Positions 44,955 to 60,975 of a stretch of DNA of 64,000 bases are shown here, in pieces. The position numbers and the translations under genes are program-made. Under the pieces are notes generated by a model. It made no database searches. It was given only the letters and a program-made list of their open reading frames with translations, and had not been told where the DNA came from. The stretch is taken from assembly GCF_028858725.1 (NCBI RefSeq), contig NC_084789.1, positions 32,185,548 to 32,249,547 of the forward strand, read 5' to 3'. Source of the stretch: Colius striatus (lineage: Eukaryota > Chordata > Aves > Coliiformes > Coliidae). The number at the start of each line of letters is the position of its first letter. The first letter of the stretch is position 1.

Positions 44955-45311
44955 TGCTGAAGACGATGGCAGACAAGCCCATCCTGTAGTGCAAAATATC
45001 TCAACTTTATTTGCAAAGATAGAACTGTTTTATAGATACAATAATCAGGCTCATATGTATTGCAAAAGCTAAGCTCATCATTGGTTCCCAGTTAGATGCA
45101 AACCTCGCCCTTGTTTCAACATACTCCAGATACTTGTGGCTGCTTAACCCAAATTAAGCTCTTGTTTTCTCATCCTGTTATCATACAACTCTCTTGCTCT
45201 CACGTCCTTAAGAAAGAGTCCAATATCTTATCGCTTAACGCTCGCTGCCTAACCAGCTGTATTCTATCATGTCCTCATTCCTGTAGCCAAGTCTCCACAT
45301 AACTCACCACA
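44955..45311 (-). mobile_element. 5' LTR of E3
   Basis: 357 bp, minus strand TGTGGTGAGT to GTCTTCAGCA. Visible differences from the 3' LTR at 39,322 indicate an insertion that is not recent. Confidence 0.88.
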
Positions 45312-48259
45312 GTATAGCTTAAACGACAACGTATATTTTTTCAATGGGACCTGAGCAGTCCAAGTCAGTGGGATTGGAGACATCTCCCACCGGAAAGTAG
45401 CTGCAAATTTAACACAGTGCTGGCTGATAGACTACATGTGGACCTACTTACTACTGTAGCTGGGGTCTGCCTTCCTGCTTTCTTCTAGCTCCCAGACACA
45501 GTGGTATAACTTAACGGAAAGCATGTAGTTTTTAATGGGAGCTGAGCAGTCCGTGTGAATGGGATTGGAGATAGCTCCCACCGGAAACAGCTGCAAATTT
45601 AACACAGTGCTGGCTGATACACTACATGGGGACTTATTTAGTACGGTAGGTGGGGTCTGCCTTCCTGCTTTCTTGTAGCAACCATATGCAGTAGTATAAC
45701 TTCTACCGATATTCAGTATTTTTCCAGTGAGATTTGAGCAGTCCAAGTGAGTGGGATTTTATATAGCTCTCACAGGAAAGCAGCTGCAAACGTGACACAG
45801 TGCTGGCAGACAGACTACATGGAGACCTACTTACTACTGTAGGTGGGGTCTGCCTTCCTGCTTTCTTGTAGCTCCCTTACGCAGTGGTATAACTTCTACC
45901 GATAGTCATTATTTTTTCAATGGACATTGAGCAGTCCAAGTGACTGGAATTGGAGACAGCTCCAAGGTAGAAATGTGACACGATGCTGGCTGATAGACTA
46001 CACGGGGACCTTCTTAACACTGTTATTAGGTTCCGCATTCCTGCTTTCTTGTAATTCCCATAAACATTGGTATAACTTAACTGACATCATATATTTTTTA
46101 AATGGGAGCTGAGCAGTCCAAATGAGTGGGATTGGAGACATCTCCCACAGGAAAGTAGCTGCAAATGTGTCACAGTGCTGGCTGATAGAATATATGGAGC
46201 CCTACTTACTACTGTAAATGTGGTCTATCTTCGAGCTTTTTTGTAGCTCCCATACGCAGTGGTATAACTTAACTGACAGCAAATATTTTTTCAATGGGAG
46301 CTGAGCAGTTCAAATGAGTGGGATTGGAGATAGCTCCCACAGGAAAGCAGAGGCAAAGGTGCCATGGTGACGACTTCGAGACTACATGGGGACCTACTTA
46401 ACACTGTAGGTGGTGTCTGCCTTCCTGCTTTCTTGTAGCTATCTTATGCAGTGGTATAACTTCTACTGACAGTCTCTATTTTTAAAGGGAGCTGACCAGG
46501 CCAAGAGCGTGCAATTGGAGATAGCTCCCAGAAAAGGCAGCTGCAAATGTGACACAGTGCTGGCTGATATACTACATTGGGACCTACTTACTACTGTAGG
46601 TGGGGTCTACCTTCCTGCTTTCTTTTAGCTCCCATAGGCAGTGGTATAACTTCTACCGCCAGCATGTATTTTTCCAATGGTATCAAAGCAGTCCAAGTGA
46701 GTGGGATTGGATATAGCTCCCACAGGAAAGAAGCTGAAAATGTCAAAAAAACCTGGCTGATACACTAAATGGGGACCTACTTACTACTGTAGGTGGGGTC
46801 TTCCTTACTGCTTTCTTGTAGCTCCCATACACAGTGGTATAACTTCTACGGACAGTCTGTATTTTCAATCGGAGGTGAACAGGACAAGAGCGTGGGATTG
46901 TAGATAGCTCCCACAGGAAAGCAGGTGCAAATGCAACACAGTGCTGGCTGATAGACTACATGGGGACCTACGTAACACTGTTGTTTTGCTCTGCCTTCTT
47001 GCTTTCTTCTACCTCCCATAGCAGTGGTATAACCTAACCGACACCATATGTTTTTTCAATGGGACCTGAGAAGTACAAGTGAGTGTTATTGGAGATAGCT
47101 CCTACAGGAAAGCAACGGAAAATGTGACACAGTGCTGGCTGATAGACTACATGGGGACCTACTTACTACTGTAGGTGTGATCTGCCTTCCTGATTACTTG
47201 TAGCTCCCATATGCAGTGGTATAACTTCTACCGACAGCATATATTTTTTCAATGGGAGTTTAGCAGTCCAAGTGTCTGGCATTGGAGATAACTCCCACAG
47301 GAAAGCAGCTGCAAATGTGACACAGTGTTGGCTTATAGACTGCATGGGAACCTACTTAACACTGTAGTTTTTGTCTGCCTTCCTGTTTTACTTTACTTCC
47401 TATACGAAGTGGTATAATTTCTACCGGTAGTCTGTATTTCTTTAATGGGAGTTGAGCAGTCGAAGCGAGTGGAATTGGAGATAGCGCCCATAGGAAAGCA
47501 GCTGGAAATGTGACACAGTGCTGGCTGATAGACTACATGGGGATCTACTTACTACTGTAGGTGGGGTCTGCCTTCGTGCTTTCTTTTAGCTCCCATAGGC
47601 AGTGCTATAAGTCCAACCCCAGTATGTATTTTTTCAATGGGAGATGATCAATCTAAGTTAGTACGATTGGAGATAGCTACCACAGGAAAGCAGGTGCAAA
47701 TGTGACACAGTGCTGGCTGATAGACTACATGGGGACCTACTTACTATTGTAGGTGGGGTCTGTCTTCCAGTTTTCTTGTACCGCCCATATGCAGTCGTAT
47801 AACTTCTACCGACAGCATATATTTTTTCAATGGGAGTTGAGCAGTTCAAGTGACTGGAATTGGAGATAGCGCCCATAAGAAAGCAACTGGAAATGTGAAA
47901 CAGTGCTGGCTGATAGACTACATGGGGGCCTACTTAATACTTTAGGTGGGGTTTGCCTTCCAGCTTTCTTGTAGATCCCATATGCAGTGGTATAACTTAA
48001 CCGACAGCATATATATTTTCAATGGGACCTGAGCAGTCCAAGTGACTGGGATTGGAGATAGCTCCCACAGGAAAGCAGCTGCAAATGTGACACAGTGCTG
48101 GCTGATAGACTACATTGGGACCTACTTACTACTGTAGGTCGGGTCTTCCTTCCTGCTTTCTTGTACCTCCCATACGCAGTGGTATAACTTCTACCGTCAG
48201 CATGTATTTTTTCAATGGGAGTTGAGCAGTCCACGAGAGTGGGATTGGAGATAGCTCCC
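45312..48259 (+). repeat. Satellite array, plus orientation
   Basis: About 15-16 monomers, no gene. Neighbouring repeats near 45,418 and 45,608 are 190 bp apart. Confidence 0.95.
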
Positions 48260-48811
48260 TGTAGTGCGTCTGGGATGGTAGTGATTTTCCACAGCAGCTC
48301 CTGCAGTGCCATGGTTACTGTTGATATCAATATTATGACTACCGCTCGCACAGCATCAGGGTTGTCCCTCCAGCATTCCTTCCCCCACCTTCACCAATAG
48401 CTGTGGATGGGCATGATCTTGGGAGGGACTATGGCCAGGACAGCTGACCCAGGCTGACCAAGGAGATATTCCATACCATATGACATCAGCTCAGTAATAT
48501 AAACTGGGGGAGAGGTGCAGGAAGGGGAGGCGATATTAATTTCTGGCCTTGCAGTACCGCTACGCGTACTGAAGCCCTGCTTCTCGGGAGGTGGCCGGAC
48601 ATCGCTTCTGATGGGAAGTAGAGAGTAACAGCTTTATCTGCTTTTGCTTTGCTTCCTGCGCGCGCGGCGTTGCTGCTTCTTTATTAAACTACTTTTATCT
48701 CAACCCACAAGACTCCCATCTTATTTCCTCCCCTTCCCTGGCTTGCTGAGGAGGTGGGGGATAAAGCGGTGTGGTGGGCACCTGGCATCCAGCCAGGCTC
48801 AAACTACCACA
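48260..48811 (+). mobile_element. Solo LTR, ERVL family
   Basis: 552 bp, TGTAGTGCGT to AACTACCACA, with perfect 5-bp duplications CTCCC (48,255-48,259 and 48,812-48,816). It is nearly identical to the LTR at 58,324, which lies at the same monomer position. Confidence 0.92.
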
Positions 48812-49024
48812 CTCCCAAAGGAAAGAAACTGCAAATGTGACACAGTGCTGGCTGATAGACTACATGGGGACCTACTTACCACTGCAGGTGGGGTCTGCCT
48901 TCCTGGTTTCTTGTACCTCCCATATGAAGTGTTATAACTTCTACCCACAGTCTGCATTTTTTCAGTGGGAGTTGAGCAGTCCAAGTGAGTGGGATTGGAG
49001 ACAGCTTTCACAGGAAAGCAGCTG
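48812..49024 (+). repeat. Satellite fragment
   Basis: About one monomer between the ERVL solo LTR and a family D fragment. Confidence 0.92.
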
Positions 49025-49170
49025 TGCCGCGAAGTTTTTTGGCTCTTGGCCTGAAAAAATCAGACTTAAAGTGTGAAAACCAGGCTCGAAGCCTGAAAAA
49101 TGAACCAGACTCAAATTCTGAAAAACCCAGACTGAAAGCCTGAAACCAGGCTCAAAGCCTGAAAAACCTA
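49025..49170 (-). mobile_element. Family D LTR, terminal fragment
   Basis: Only the last about 146 bp of a family D LTR (minus-strand end CGCGGCA) with five or six decayed hairpin units. The rest of the LTR is absent and satellite resumes at 49,171. Confidence 0.8.
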
Positions 49171-49960
49171 AGCAGTCCAAGTGAGTGGGATTGGAGATAG
49201 CTCCCACAGGAAAGCATCTGAAAATGTGACACAATGCTGGCTGATAGACTACATGAGGACCTACTTACTACTGTAGTTGGGGTCTGCCTTCCTGCTTTCT
49301 TGTAGCTCCCATACGGAGTGCTATATCTTAACGGAAAGCATGTATTTTTTCAATGGGAGCTGAGCAGTTCAAGTGAGTGGGATTGGAGACAGCTCCCAAA
49401 AGAAGGCAGGTACAAATGTGACACAGTGCTGGCTGACAGACTAAATGAGGACCTACTTAACAATGTAGTTGGGGTCTGCCTTCCTGCTTTCTTGTAGCTC
49501 CCATACGGAGTGCTATATCTTAACGGAAAGCATGTATTTCTTCAATAGGATTTGAGCAGTACATGTGAGTGGGATTGGAGATAGCTCCCACAGGAAAGAA
49601 GCTGCAAATGTGGAACAGCGCATACTGATAGACTACATGGGGACCTGCTTGCTACTGTAGGTGGGGTCTGCCTTCCTGCTTTCTTGGAGCTCCCATACGC
49701 ACTGTTATAACTTCTACTGACAGTCTGTATTTTTTCAATGGTCGTTGAGAAGTTCAAGTGACTGGAATTGCAGATAGGTCCCACATGAAAGCAGCTGCAA
49801 ATGTAACACAGTGCTGGCTGATAGACTACATTGGACCTACTTACTACTTTTGGATGGGGTCTGCCTTCCTGGTTTTTTGTTGCTCCCATATGCAGTGGTA
49901 TAACTTAAGCGACAGCATATATATTTTCAATGGACATGAGCAGTCCAAGTGAGTGGGATT
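49171..49960 (+). repeat. Satellite block ending at tektin-3
   Basis: About four monomers, plus orientation. It ends within GAGTGGGATT, where single-copy DNA begins. Confidence 0.93.
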
Positions 49961-51877
<1,917 letters not shown>

Positions 51878-53910
51878 CTGCACAGAGGAGACGGGAGAAG
51901 ACAACTTCCCTCAGTCAGCTCCTGCACTTGCCTGACAGCAAGAGCTGAGAGCACAAACGGCGACGCACACGGCACCCACACGTGGCCTGTGCTAAAGCCC
52001 TTGAAAACAAATCCCTCCCCAAGCGTTTGCCTAAGTCAGGGTTGGACTGTGGGGCTGGGATCCAGCACCAGGTCAGAGGAGCAAACCACGGCTGCTGAGG
52101 AGAAGGACTGACACCGGGCCTTCATCTTCCTTCAATCTGTCAGTCCAGGGCAAGTGCACTTGCCCTTCCTCCACTGCCCATCTCTTTCTTTTGGCTGACG
52201 TATCTGCTGACCTCAGAGGCCTCCAGGGATCATTTTCACTTGAAAAGCTCCATTGCCAGCCCCGAGGGCTGTGAAGACACAGCCGCTCCCAGCTCAGCAC
52301 CAGCTGTGGGCCAGGGACTCCATCCTCATCCTCTCTGTCTTCACAGCATGAAATGCTGGGCTGAGGACTCTGCAGGGGAGCTGAGCTTTGCAGGACGGGG
52401 CCCACAGGTGACCAACCCACCCCCTCCTCCCCCAGAACAGCCATCTCTTGATCTCAAAGGAAGAAAACCGGTCTGTGGCTCACCTGACGCCAAGGGAACA
52501 TGCTTGGAAGGGAGAGATCCCACAGCCTTGTCAGAGCGTCTTGTAAACAGCAGCCTTGCAATAACCCTGGGAGGAAAGACCACACAGGAAGATTGAGCTC
52601 CTGAGAGCTGCCTATGGCACTCTGGGGGCTCCTTCTCTTTCCAAGTGGAGGTTCTCAGCCCCTTCTGAGCAGAGGGCCACCAAATGTACCCAACACACCC
52701 CAGCTGAGGGCAAACGGCCAGGAGGGTCTGCTGAGCTGGGCATGAAGCTCTTGTGTGGGTACAGGTGTCAGCCCCTGGCACAGAAAGTCCCTGCGGCAGT
52801 TGCAGGCAGCTGCCGTGTTGCAGGGACGTGTCCTTCCCCGAACCCGTCCCGTCCCTGCTGCTCCCAGCCTGGCTCAGCCCGGGGGGCTGGCGGTGCCCGG
52901 GAGCTGCTGCTCACCGTGTGCTGTCGGCTCAGTGGCCCCACGGCCAATGTGGCCCTGTCAGGGACACGGGGACACAGGCCCAGGGAGCGTTGCCAGGGGC
53001 GCAGGGGGCTCTGTGACCTCATTCTGTGTGGGCCAGTCCCGGCAGCCGAGAGGGCGGCTGGATGCAGGAATGGGCAACCTGCTCCCTGCCTCTCCTCACC
53101 CTCCCCTTCTCAAGGAGATGGAGTTGCTCTCTCTGTGAGGGAGCAATTAGACTGCATTGGGCACTGGAATTTCTCACCACGATGAACAAGGCCATCAAAA
53201 TAGACTTTTACACTGCCTACAGACAGGTGGAGAATTCTGAGTAGGTTCCAGTCCAGTGGTTTTGTATAATGAATAAAGATAAGTCCCAGCAACTAATTCA
53301 GGATATCTCAAAAATCTCACAAATCAAAGTCCGCAAGCGCATCAGGGGCAGAGAAATTTTTGTGAGTTGGCGATTTATGAAAGTTGCTGGTCCTAGAATG
53401 GGAGTTACGTGCCCTGTACCTAGATCTCGCAGAGAAGTTGTGCTTCAGTAAATAATTGCTGGAATCGGGTAATTCCATGCCAACTTGGCTTTCTTTTGAA
53501 CATCTTTCTTTCAAACTCTCAAGATCTTTCTTAGAACTGCTAGTTCAACTCTGGCTGCCCAGGTGATCAGTACCTGGGTGTCCGCAGACAGCGTGAACAG
53601 CCTCTGCAGAATTCAGGATGCACTGAAACAGCAGGTGAGAAGCTGAATTCACGGCCAGGTGGGACTTCTGCCCATAGGCTCCCAACAACGCTGTTTCCGA
53701 TTTCCATGAAAGTCTAAGGAACAATTAATTCTGCAAAGTACCAACAGCGGTGGCCATTTCCAAATTAACTTACGTGTTCTGGGAGACAGCCCAGCTCAGT
53801 CATCAAGACAGGAACCTTTCAAAAATTATGACTCCAGGGTGACAAATTCTATGGGCAGTGGTGGAATAAAACCAAGTGCTATAGTCCATAGTTTTTTTCT
53901 GTTGTACCTG
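51878..53910. other. Single-copy flank upstream of the tektin-3 start
   Basis: G/C-rich non-repeat sequence to about 53,100, then A/T-richer. Open frames of up to about 150 codons exist on both strands but show no family I recognise. The region presumably holds the first intron, promoter and non-coding exon of tektin-3. Confidence 0.5.
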
Positions 53911-54176
53911 GTGACAGGACAAGGGGCAATGGGATGAAGCTGGAACACAAACGATCCCATTTAAACACAAGAAAAACCTTGTGTTACAGTTGAAGTGAGG
54001 GAGCACTGGCACAGGCTGCCCAGGGAGGGTGTGGAGGCTCTTTCCCTGGGAGGACTTCCAAACCCGCCTGGACGCGTTCCTGTGACCTGATCTAGGTGGA
54101 CGCGTTTTGGCAGGGGGGTTGGACTGGATGGTCTCGAGAGGTCCCTTCCAACCCCTACAGTTCTACGATTCTATGA
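53911..54176 (+). repeat. CR1 LINE, 3' end
   Basis: Typical avian CR1 3' end: GGACAAGGGGCAATGGGATG, GGCACAGGCTGCCCAG, then GAGGTCCCTTCCAACCCCTA, ending TTCTACGATTCTATGA. Strongly 5' truncated, as is usual. Confidence 0.93.
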
Positions 54177-54664
54177 GCGTACAGGCCCTCCTGCAAGCCC
54201 GTGGTGATGCAAAGTGTCCAGAGTGGCTCTCCCAAAACCACTGGGCTTCTTCCTAATAGATACTGGGTGAAACCCACCCCAGTGAACTCTTACTGTGTCC
54301 CCATGTCCCTGACAATTCTTCCTCATCTCCGATCTAAACCTCCCCTGCTGCAACTTGATGCAACTTGCCCTGTCATTCCTTACTGGAGAGAAGAGATCGA
54401 CCCCCACCTGGCTACAACCTCCTTTCGGCTGCCCTCTGTCCCACCGTGAAAGAGAAGCGGCAGAAAGAGAAAAAACAAAGGCAAAAGAAAACCCGGGAAG
54501 ACCATGTAACACACCAAACGATCATTTAATTCCCACTCAGGCCTTTCAGAAGGAAGCAGAATCTAACTACGCCACAAAAAGGATCAAAGCAAAAGTGGGA
54601 GTGCGCTCGGGCCAAACTGGGAACAGCTCCAACAGGAGATGCGGTGAGGGTCGCTGGGACCAGA
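54177..54664 (-). other. 3' flank of tektin-3 terminal exon
   Basis: Single-copy sequence downstream of the tektin-3 stop (on the minus strand). It presumably includes the 3' untranslated region, but no clear AATAAA was identified. No gene. Confidence 0.5.
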
Positions 54665-56252
<1,588 letters not shown>

Positions 56253-56590
56253 AGAGCCCGCGTAAGTTGAAATAAGAACGGTTTACGGGGGAAAATTGAA
56301 GAGTAACAACTATAACAAAGACAAGGGGATATTACAAAGAAAACTGTTAAGTGATACAGTTGCTCACCACCCGGGACCCGACGTGAGAGACCGCTCCGGA
56401 CCGGCGACCGAGGGTCCGCACCCCCCGGAAAAGCTTATTCCAGGGAAGAGCTTATTCCGGCCAGCCCCCACCTATACCCTGGGCATGACGGTTAGGATGG
56501 TATCGAATACCTGCTGACCAGCCTGGGTCAGCTGTGAAGACTGTGCCCTTTCCTGGTTCCTCACGGGAATCAACTCTAGACTCAAACCAG
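56253..56590 (-). mobile_element. Probable old ERVL-type LTR fragment
   Basis: 338 bp of non-satellite DNA. On the minus strand it contains CAGCTGACCCAGGCTGGTCA and a nearby CCAT-rich stretch resembling the U3 of the ERVL LTR at 58,324 (there CAGCTGACCCAGGCTGACCA). No target duplication is visible. The monomer position jumps by about 100 bp across the insert, so a deletion accompanied it. Confidence 0.5.
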
Positions 56591-58323
56591 GACACTCCCA
56601 CAGGAAAGATGCTGAAAATGTGACACAGTGCTGAATGATAGAGTACGTGGGGAACTACTTACTACTGTAGGTGGAGTCTGCCTTCCTGTTTTCTTGTACC
56701 TCCCATACGTAGTGGTATAACTTCTGCAGACAGAATGTATTTTTAAAGAGAGCTGACGACGCCAAGAGCGTGGCATTGGAGATAGCTCTGACAGGAAAGC
56801 AGCTTCAAAGGTGTCACAGTTCTGGCTGACAGACTACATGTGGACCTACTTACTACTGTAGGTGGGGTCTGCCTTCCAGCTTTTTTGTAGCTCCCATACG
56901 CAGTGGTATAACTTAACGGAAATCATGTATTTTTTCAATTGGAGCTGAGCAGTGTGATTGTTATTGGAAACAACTCCCACAGGAAAGTAGCTGCAACTGT
57001 GACACAGTGCTGGCTGATCGACTACATGGGGATCTACTTACTACTGTAGGTGGGGTCTGCCTTCCTGCTTTCTTCTAGCTCCCATACGCAGTGGTATAAC
57101 TTCTACTGACAGTCTGTATTTTTTCAATGGGAGTTGAGCAGTCCAAGTGAGTGGGATCGGAGATAGCTCTCACAGGAAAGCAGCTGCAAATGTGACACAG
57201 TGTTGGCTGATAGACTACATGGGGGTCTACTTACTACTGTATGTGGGGTCTGCCTTCCTGCTTTCTCGTAGCTCCGATACGCAGTGGTAGAACTTAACCG
57301 ACAGCCAATATCTTTTTTTCAATGGGCTATGAGCAGTCCAAGTGAGTGTTATTGGAGATACTGCCCACAGGAAAGCAGGTGCAAATAACAGAGTGCTGGC
57401 TGATAGACTACATCGGGGTCTACTTACTACTGTATGTGGGGTCTGCCTTACAGCATTTTTGTGACTTCCATACACAGTATTATAACTTAACCGACAGCAT
57501 ATATTTTTTCAATGGGACCTGAGAAGTACAAGTGAGTGTTATTGGAGATAGCTCCTACAGCAAAGCAGATGCAAACGTGACACAGTGCTGGCTGATAGAT
57601 TACATGGGGACCTACTGACTACTGTAGGTGAGGTCTGCTTTCCTGTTTTCTTGTAGCTCCCATACGCAGCGATATTACTTAACCTACAGCATATATTTTT
57701 TCAATGTTAGTTGAGCAGTCCAAGTGAGTGGGATTGGACATAGCTCCCACAGGAAAAAGCTACAAATGTGACACAGTGCTGGCTGATAGACTACATGGGG
57801 ACCTACTTACTACTTTAGGTGGGGTCTACCTTCCTGCTTTATAGTAGTTCCCATCGGCAGTGATATAACTTCTACTGCCAGCATGTATTTTTTCAATGGG
57901 AGCTGAGTAGTCAAAGTGAGTTGGATTGAAGATAGCTCTGACAGGAAAGCAGCTGCAAATGTGACACAGTGTTGGCTGATAGACTACATGGGGACTACTT
58001 AAAACTGTAATTGGGGTCTGCCTTCCTTCTTTCCTGTAGCTCCCATACGCAGTGATATAACTTAACCGACAGCATATATTTTTTCAATGTTAGTTGAGCA
58101 GTCCAAGTGAGTGGGATTGGGGATAGCTCCCACAGGAAAGCAGCTGCAAATGTGACACATTGCAGGCTGATAGACTACATGGGGACCTACTTACTACTTT
58201 AGGTGGGGTCTCCCTTCCTGCTTTCTTGTAGCTCCCATTCGCAGTGGTATAACCTCTACCGAGTCTGGTTTTTTTCCATGGGACCTGAGCAGTACAAGTG
58301 AGTGGGATTGGAGATAGCTCCCT
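56591..58323 (+). repeat. Satellite array, plus orientation
   Basis: About nine monomers, ending at CTCCC, the ERVL target site. Confidence 0.94.
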
Positions 58324-58878
58324 GTAGTGCGTCTGGGATGGTAGTGATTTTCCACAGCAGCTCCTGCAGTGCCATGGTTACTGTTGATATCAATATTATG
58401 ACTACCGCTTGCACAGCATCAGGGCTGTCCCTCCAGCATTCCTTCCCCCACCTTCACCAATAACTGTGGGTGGGCATGATATTGGGAGGAACTATGGCCA
58501 GGACAGCTGACCCAGGCTGACCAAGGAGATATTCCATAACATATGACGTCAGCTCAGTAATATAAACTGGGGGAGAAGAGCAGGAAGGGGAGACGATATT
58601 CATTTCTGGCCTTCCAAAAGCAACCACTACGCGTACTGAAGCCCTGCTTCTCGGGAGGTGGCCGGACATCGCTTCTGATGGGAAGTAGAGAGTAACAGTT
58701 TTATCTGCTTTTGCTTTGCTTCCCGCGCATGCGGCTTTGCTGCTTATTTATTAAACTGCTTTTATCTCAACCCACAAGACTCCCATCTTATTTCCTCCCC
58801 TTCCCTGGCTTGCTGAGGAGGTGGGGGATAAAGCGGTGTGGTGGGAACCTGGCATCCAGCCAGGCTCAAACTACCACA
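58324..58878 (+). mobile_element. 5' LTR, ERVL
   Basis: 555 bp, TGTAGTGCGT to AACTACCACA, preceded by CTCCC at 58,319-58,323. A TATA-like AATATAAACTGG lies near 58,558. A twin solo copy is at 48,260. Confidence 0.92.
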
Positions 58879-58885
58879 GCCCTTT

Positions 58886-58903
58886 TGGCGCCCAACGTGG
58901 GGC
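58886..58903 (+). other. Primer binding site, tRNA-Lys
   Basis: TGGCGCCCAACGTGGGGC is exactly complementary to the 3' end of tRNA-Lys (CUU type), seven bases after the LTR. Confidence 0.85.
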
Positions 58904-58951
58904 GAGATAATAGCAGTTTTACATTAACTCCATTGCAATTACAGTAAGTCA

Positions 58952-59251
58952 ATGAGTGCAAAGTTCCTGTGCTGGTCAGGGAGCCTTGCTGTTATGCAGC
59001 TTATCTTACACTTTCTAATGTTTGGGAACACGATGCTACTAACATTGACTCTGTGCTGTGCTTTAACCTTAATACCTTTGCTAAGCTGGCTATATGATTT
59101 TGTGAAAAGGATGAAAGGGCCTGGGAACATGATGGCCCAAATAATAATAGCAAGTCTCATCCTGTTACTGATGGATTTACTGTGCTGTGGGAGCTATCTT
59201 GTGGAGGCCATGGGGCAAAGCATCTCTTTCCCCTCAGCTCGGACGATCTAG
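58952..59251 (+). CDS. Small predicted membrane protein in ERVL leader
   Basis: A 99-residue open frame lies between the primer site and gag. It has two strongly hydrophobic stretches, about residues 13-50 (long enough for two passes, with LLTLTLCCALTLIPLLSWLY) and 63-83 (IIIASLILLLMDLLCCG). A short basic loop (DFVKRMKGPGN) separates them. I do not recognise a family. ERVL elements lack env, so a membrane ORF here is unusual. It could be a real accessory protein, a leader of Gag, or chance. No ribosome-start context evidence decides between these. Confidence 0.45.
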   Translation: MSAKFLCWSGSLAVMQLILHFLMFGNTMLLTLTLCCALTLIPLLSWLYDFVKRMKGPGNMMAQIIIASLILLLMDLLCCGSYLVEAMGQSISFPSARTI

Positions 59252-59343
59252 ACAATTTTGTTATACAGACTTCCCAGGTCCTTAGTCACCCTTATATTAG
59301 AGTTTTAATATTACTAATTAACATGGTTGGTATATGACATATT

Positions 59344-60874
59344 TTGTGGAATCTGGACTCATCTGAGTATCAAAGAGGACAAATTTGCGATGGAAACATG
59401 TTAAAATGCCCCCTGAAGCGGCCAGTCCCTGGGTGGCAGGGTATGTGGATGAATTTGGGCAAATTCCTAGGATGGTTATCACCTCCTGTAACCTGGGATT
59501 TTACACCTGAACTGATAAAAAACCCTGCTTTACTGTCATGCCACCTGATAGAAGAGTGTCTTACCTACCCTAATGAGGCCCATCAGGTTTAGACACTATA
59601 CTGGGGCCTCTGCCTACCGAGCTGCATTCCAGTCCTCTCAGAGAACTATGATTGAAGTGGAAACTCAAATGGTACCTGAGACCACCATGGTTGAGTTAGT
59701 CGCAGTCCAGTCCTCTCAGAGAACTATGGCCGAGGTGGAAATTCAAACTATACCTGAGACTACCATGGCTGAGTCAGGGAATCAAACAACAACCACAGTG
59801 GTTGCCCCAGTAGTGAAAAAGAAGCAGTGGATAAGGAGGTCAAGTCCATATCATCGATTAGTAAGGGCAGAAGAGGAGGAAGAGGAAAGGCTAGAAGAAA
59901 CTGGTCCTTCGGTAAGGAGATCAGGAGAAGGAGTGAAAGAAATTGAAAAGGAAATGGAAACTACTCAATCCCTCACCTCAACAGAACTTAGAGATATGCG
60001 AAAAGATTAGAGTCGCCAGCCAGATGAGCGGATTGGTGCCTGTCTGCTCCGATGTTGGGATAATGGGGCTGACAGTCAGCAATTGGAAGGCAGAGAAGCC
60101 CAACAGCTAGGATCTCTTGCTAGGGACCGGGGAATTGATAGAGGCATTGGAAAGACCTCAATTTGTAGTCTCTGGAAACGGCTCCTCTCAAGTGTAAGGG
60201 CAAGATACCCATTCAAGGAAGACCTTGTAAATGCCCGAGGAAAGTGGACTAGAGCTAATGAAGGCATCCAATATCTAAGGGAATTAGCTGTGTTGGACAT
60301 CATCTATGGTGATCTAGATAATGCCGAGGCCTCCACAGATCCAGACGATGTCCAGTGTACACGGGCCATGTTGAGAAAAGTGATTCAGAGTGCCCCAGCT
60401 ACATATTTGAATATCTTGGCAATGGTGTATCATCCAGACATGGATATACCAACAGTGGAGAGGGTATCTTCTTGGTTACAGAACTATGAAGAGAGCCTCT
60501 GCACCTCCTCATCAGTGTGGGATGATGGTCTGACTGTCAGATCTGCCTCAAGAATTCGGTCATCCACTGTCCCGACCAGGGGAAAAGGAAGTCCCAGACG
60601 CAGGAGTACACCTCGAAATGAACTCTGGCTCTTTTTGCGTGGCCAAGGAGAGGATATGAGGAAGTGGGATGGTGAACCCACTTTTAAGCTGGAAGCACGT
60701 GTACGTGAACTAAGGGGGAAGACAGCTGTTAGAAAAGGACCACCCAAGAGGGCTGTCAGCATAGTAACTGCCAAAACAAAAGAGGACAATCAACAATCTC
60801 CAAGACATAGAAGAACTGCAACTACTTCCTTCGATGCCAATGAGGAGACTTCAGGTCTGCAATTGCATGTCTAA
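59344..60874 (+). pseudogene. gag: ERVL gag
   Basis: The N-terminal part (59,344-59,592) holds NLDSSEYQRGQICDGN and PVPGWQGMWMNLGKFLGWLS. A frameshift then moves it to 59,573-60,010, which carries a duplicated block (QSSQRTM...PETTM) and an acidic/basic stretch. One TAG at 60,008 splits it from the same-frame capsid part (60,083-60,874), with EGREAQQLGSLARDRGIDRG, then ARYPFKEDLVNARGKW and GIQYLRELAVLDIIYGDLDN. The C-terminus is basic and no zinc knuckle is seen. Gag would form the particle core. Two lesions separate the three readable parts. Confidence 0.82.
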
Positions 60875-60975
60875 AATTGAAATGATCAGATAGCGAATAC
60901 TCTGATGAAGAACAGAAATAGAGGGTCCCTGCCTCCAGCCAGGAGGAGGAAAGGGATAACCGAATCTACTGGACT

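Larger units (their letters stand above)
39322..45311 (-). mobile_element. Family E provirus (E3), both LTRs and target duplication, mosaic interior
   Basis: A 5,990-bp element on the minus strand flanked by GTATAA (39,316-39,321) and GTATAG (45,312-45,317), a 6-bp duplication with one change. Order: 5' LTR, tRNA-Trp site, gag, family F env fragment, unassigned block, family E integrase end, family E env, polypurine tract, 3' LTR. Capsid, dUTPase-protease, reverse transcriptase and RNase H are missing. Confidence 0.88.

Noticed and set aside
47658..48351. Recurrent 60-110 codon open frames in the satellite (starting MGAISNPTHLDCS-like, minus strand)
   Set aside because: They recur because the monomer repeats. 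Monomer length varies (189-193 bp), so the frame breaks within one or two units. No start context or domain is seen.
52240..53185. Open frames of 110-147 codons in the tektin-3 flank
   Set aside because: They overlap on both strands in G/C-rich DNA, with no domain, repeat or splice pattern to support coding.
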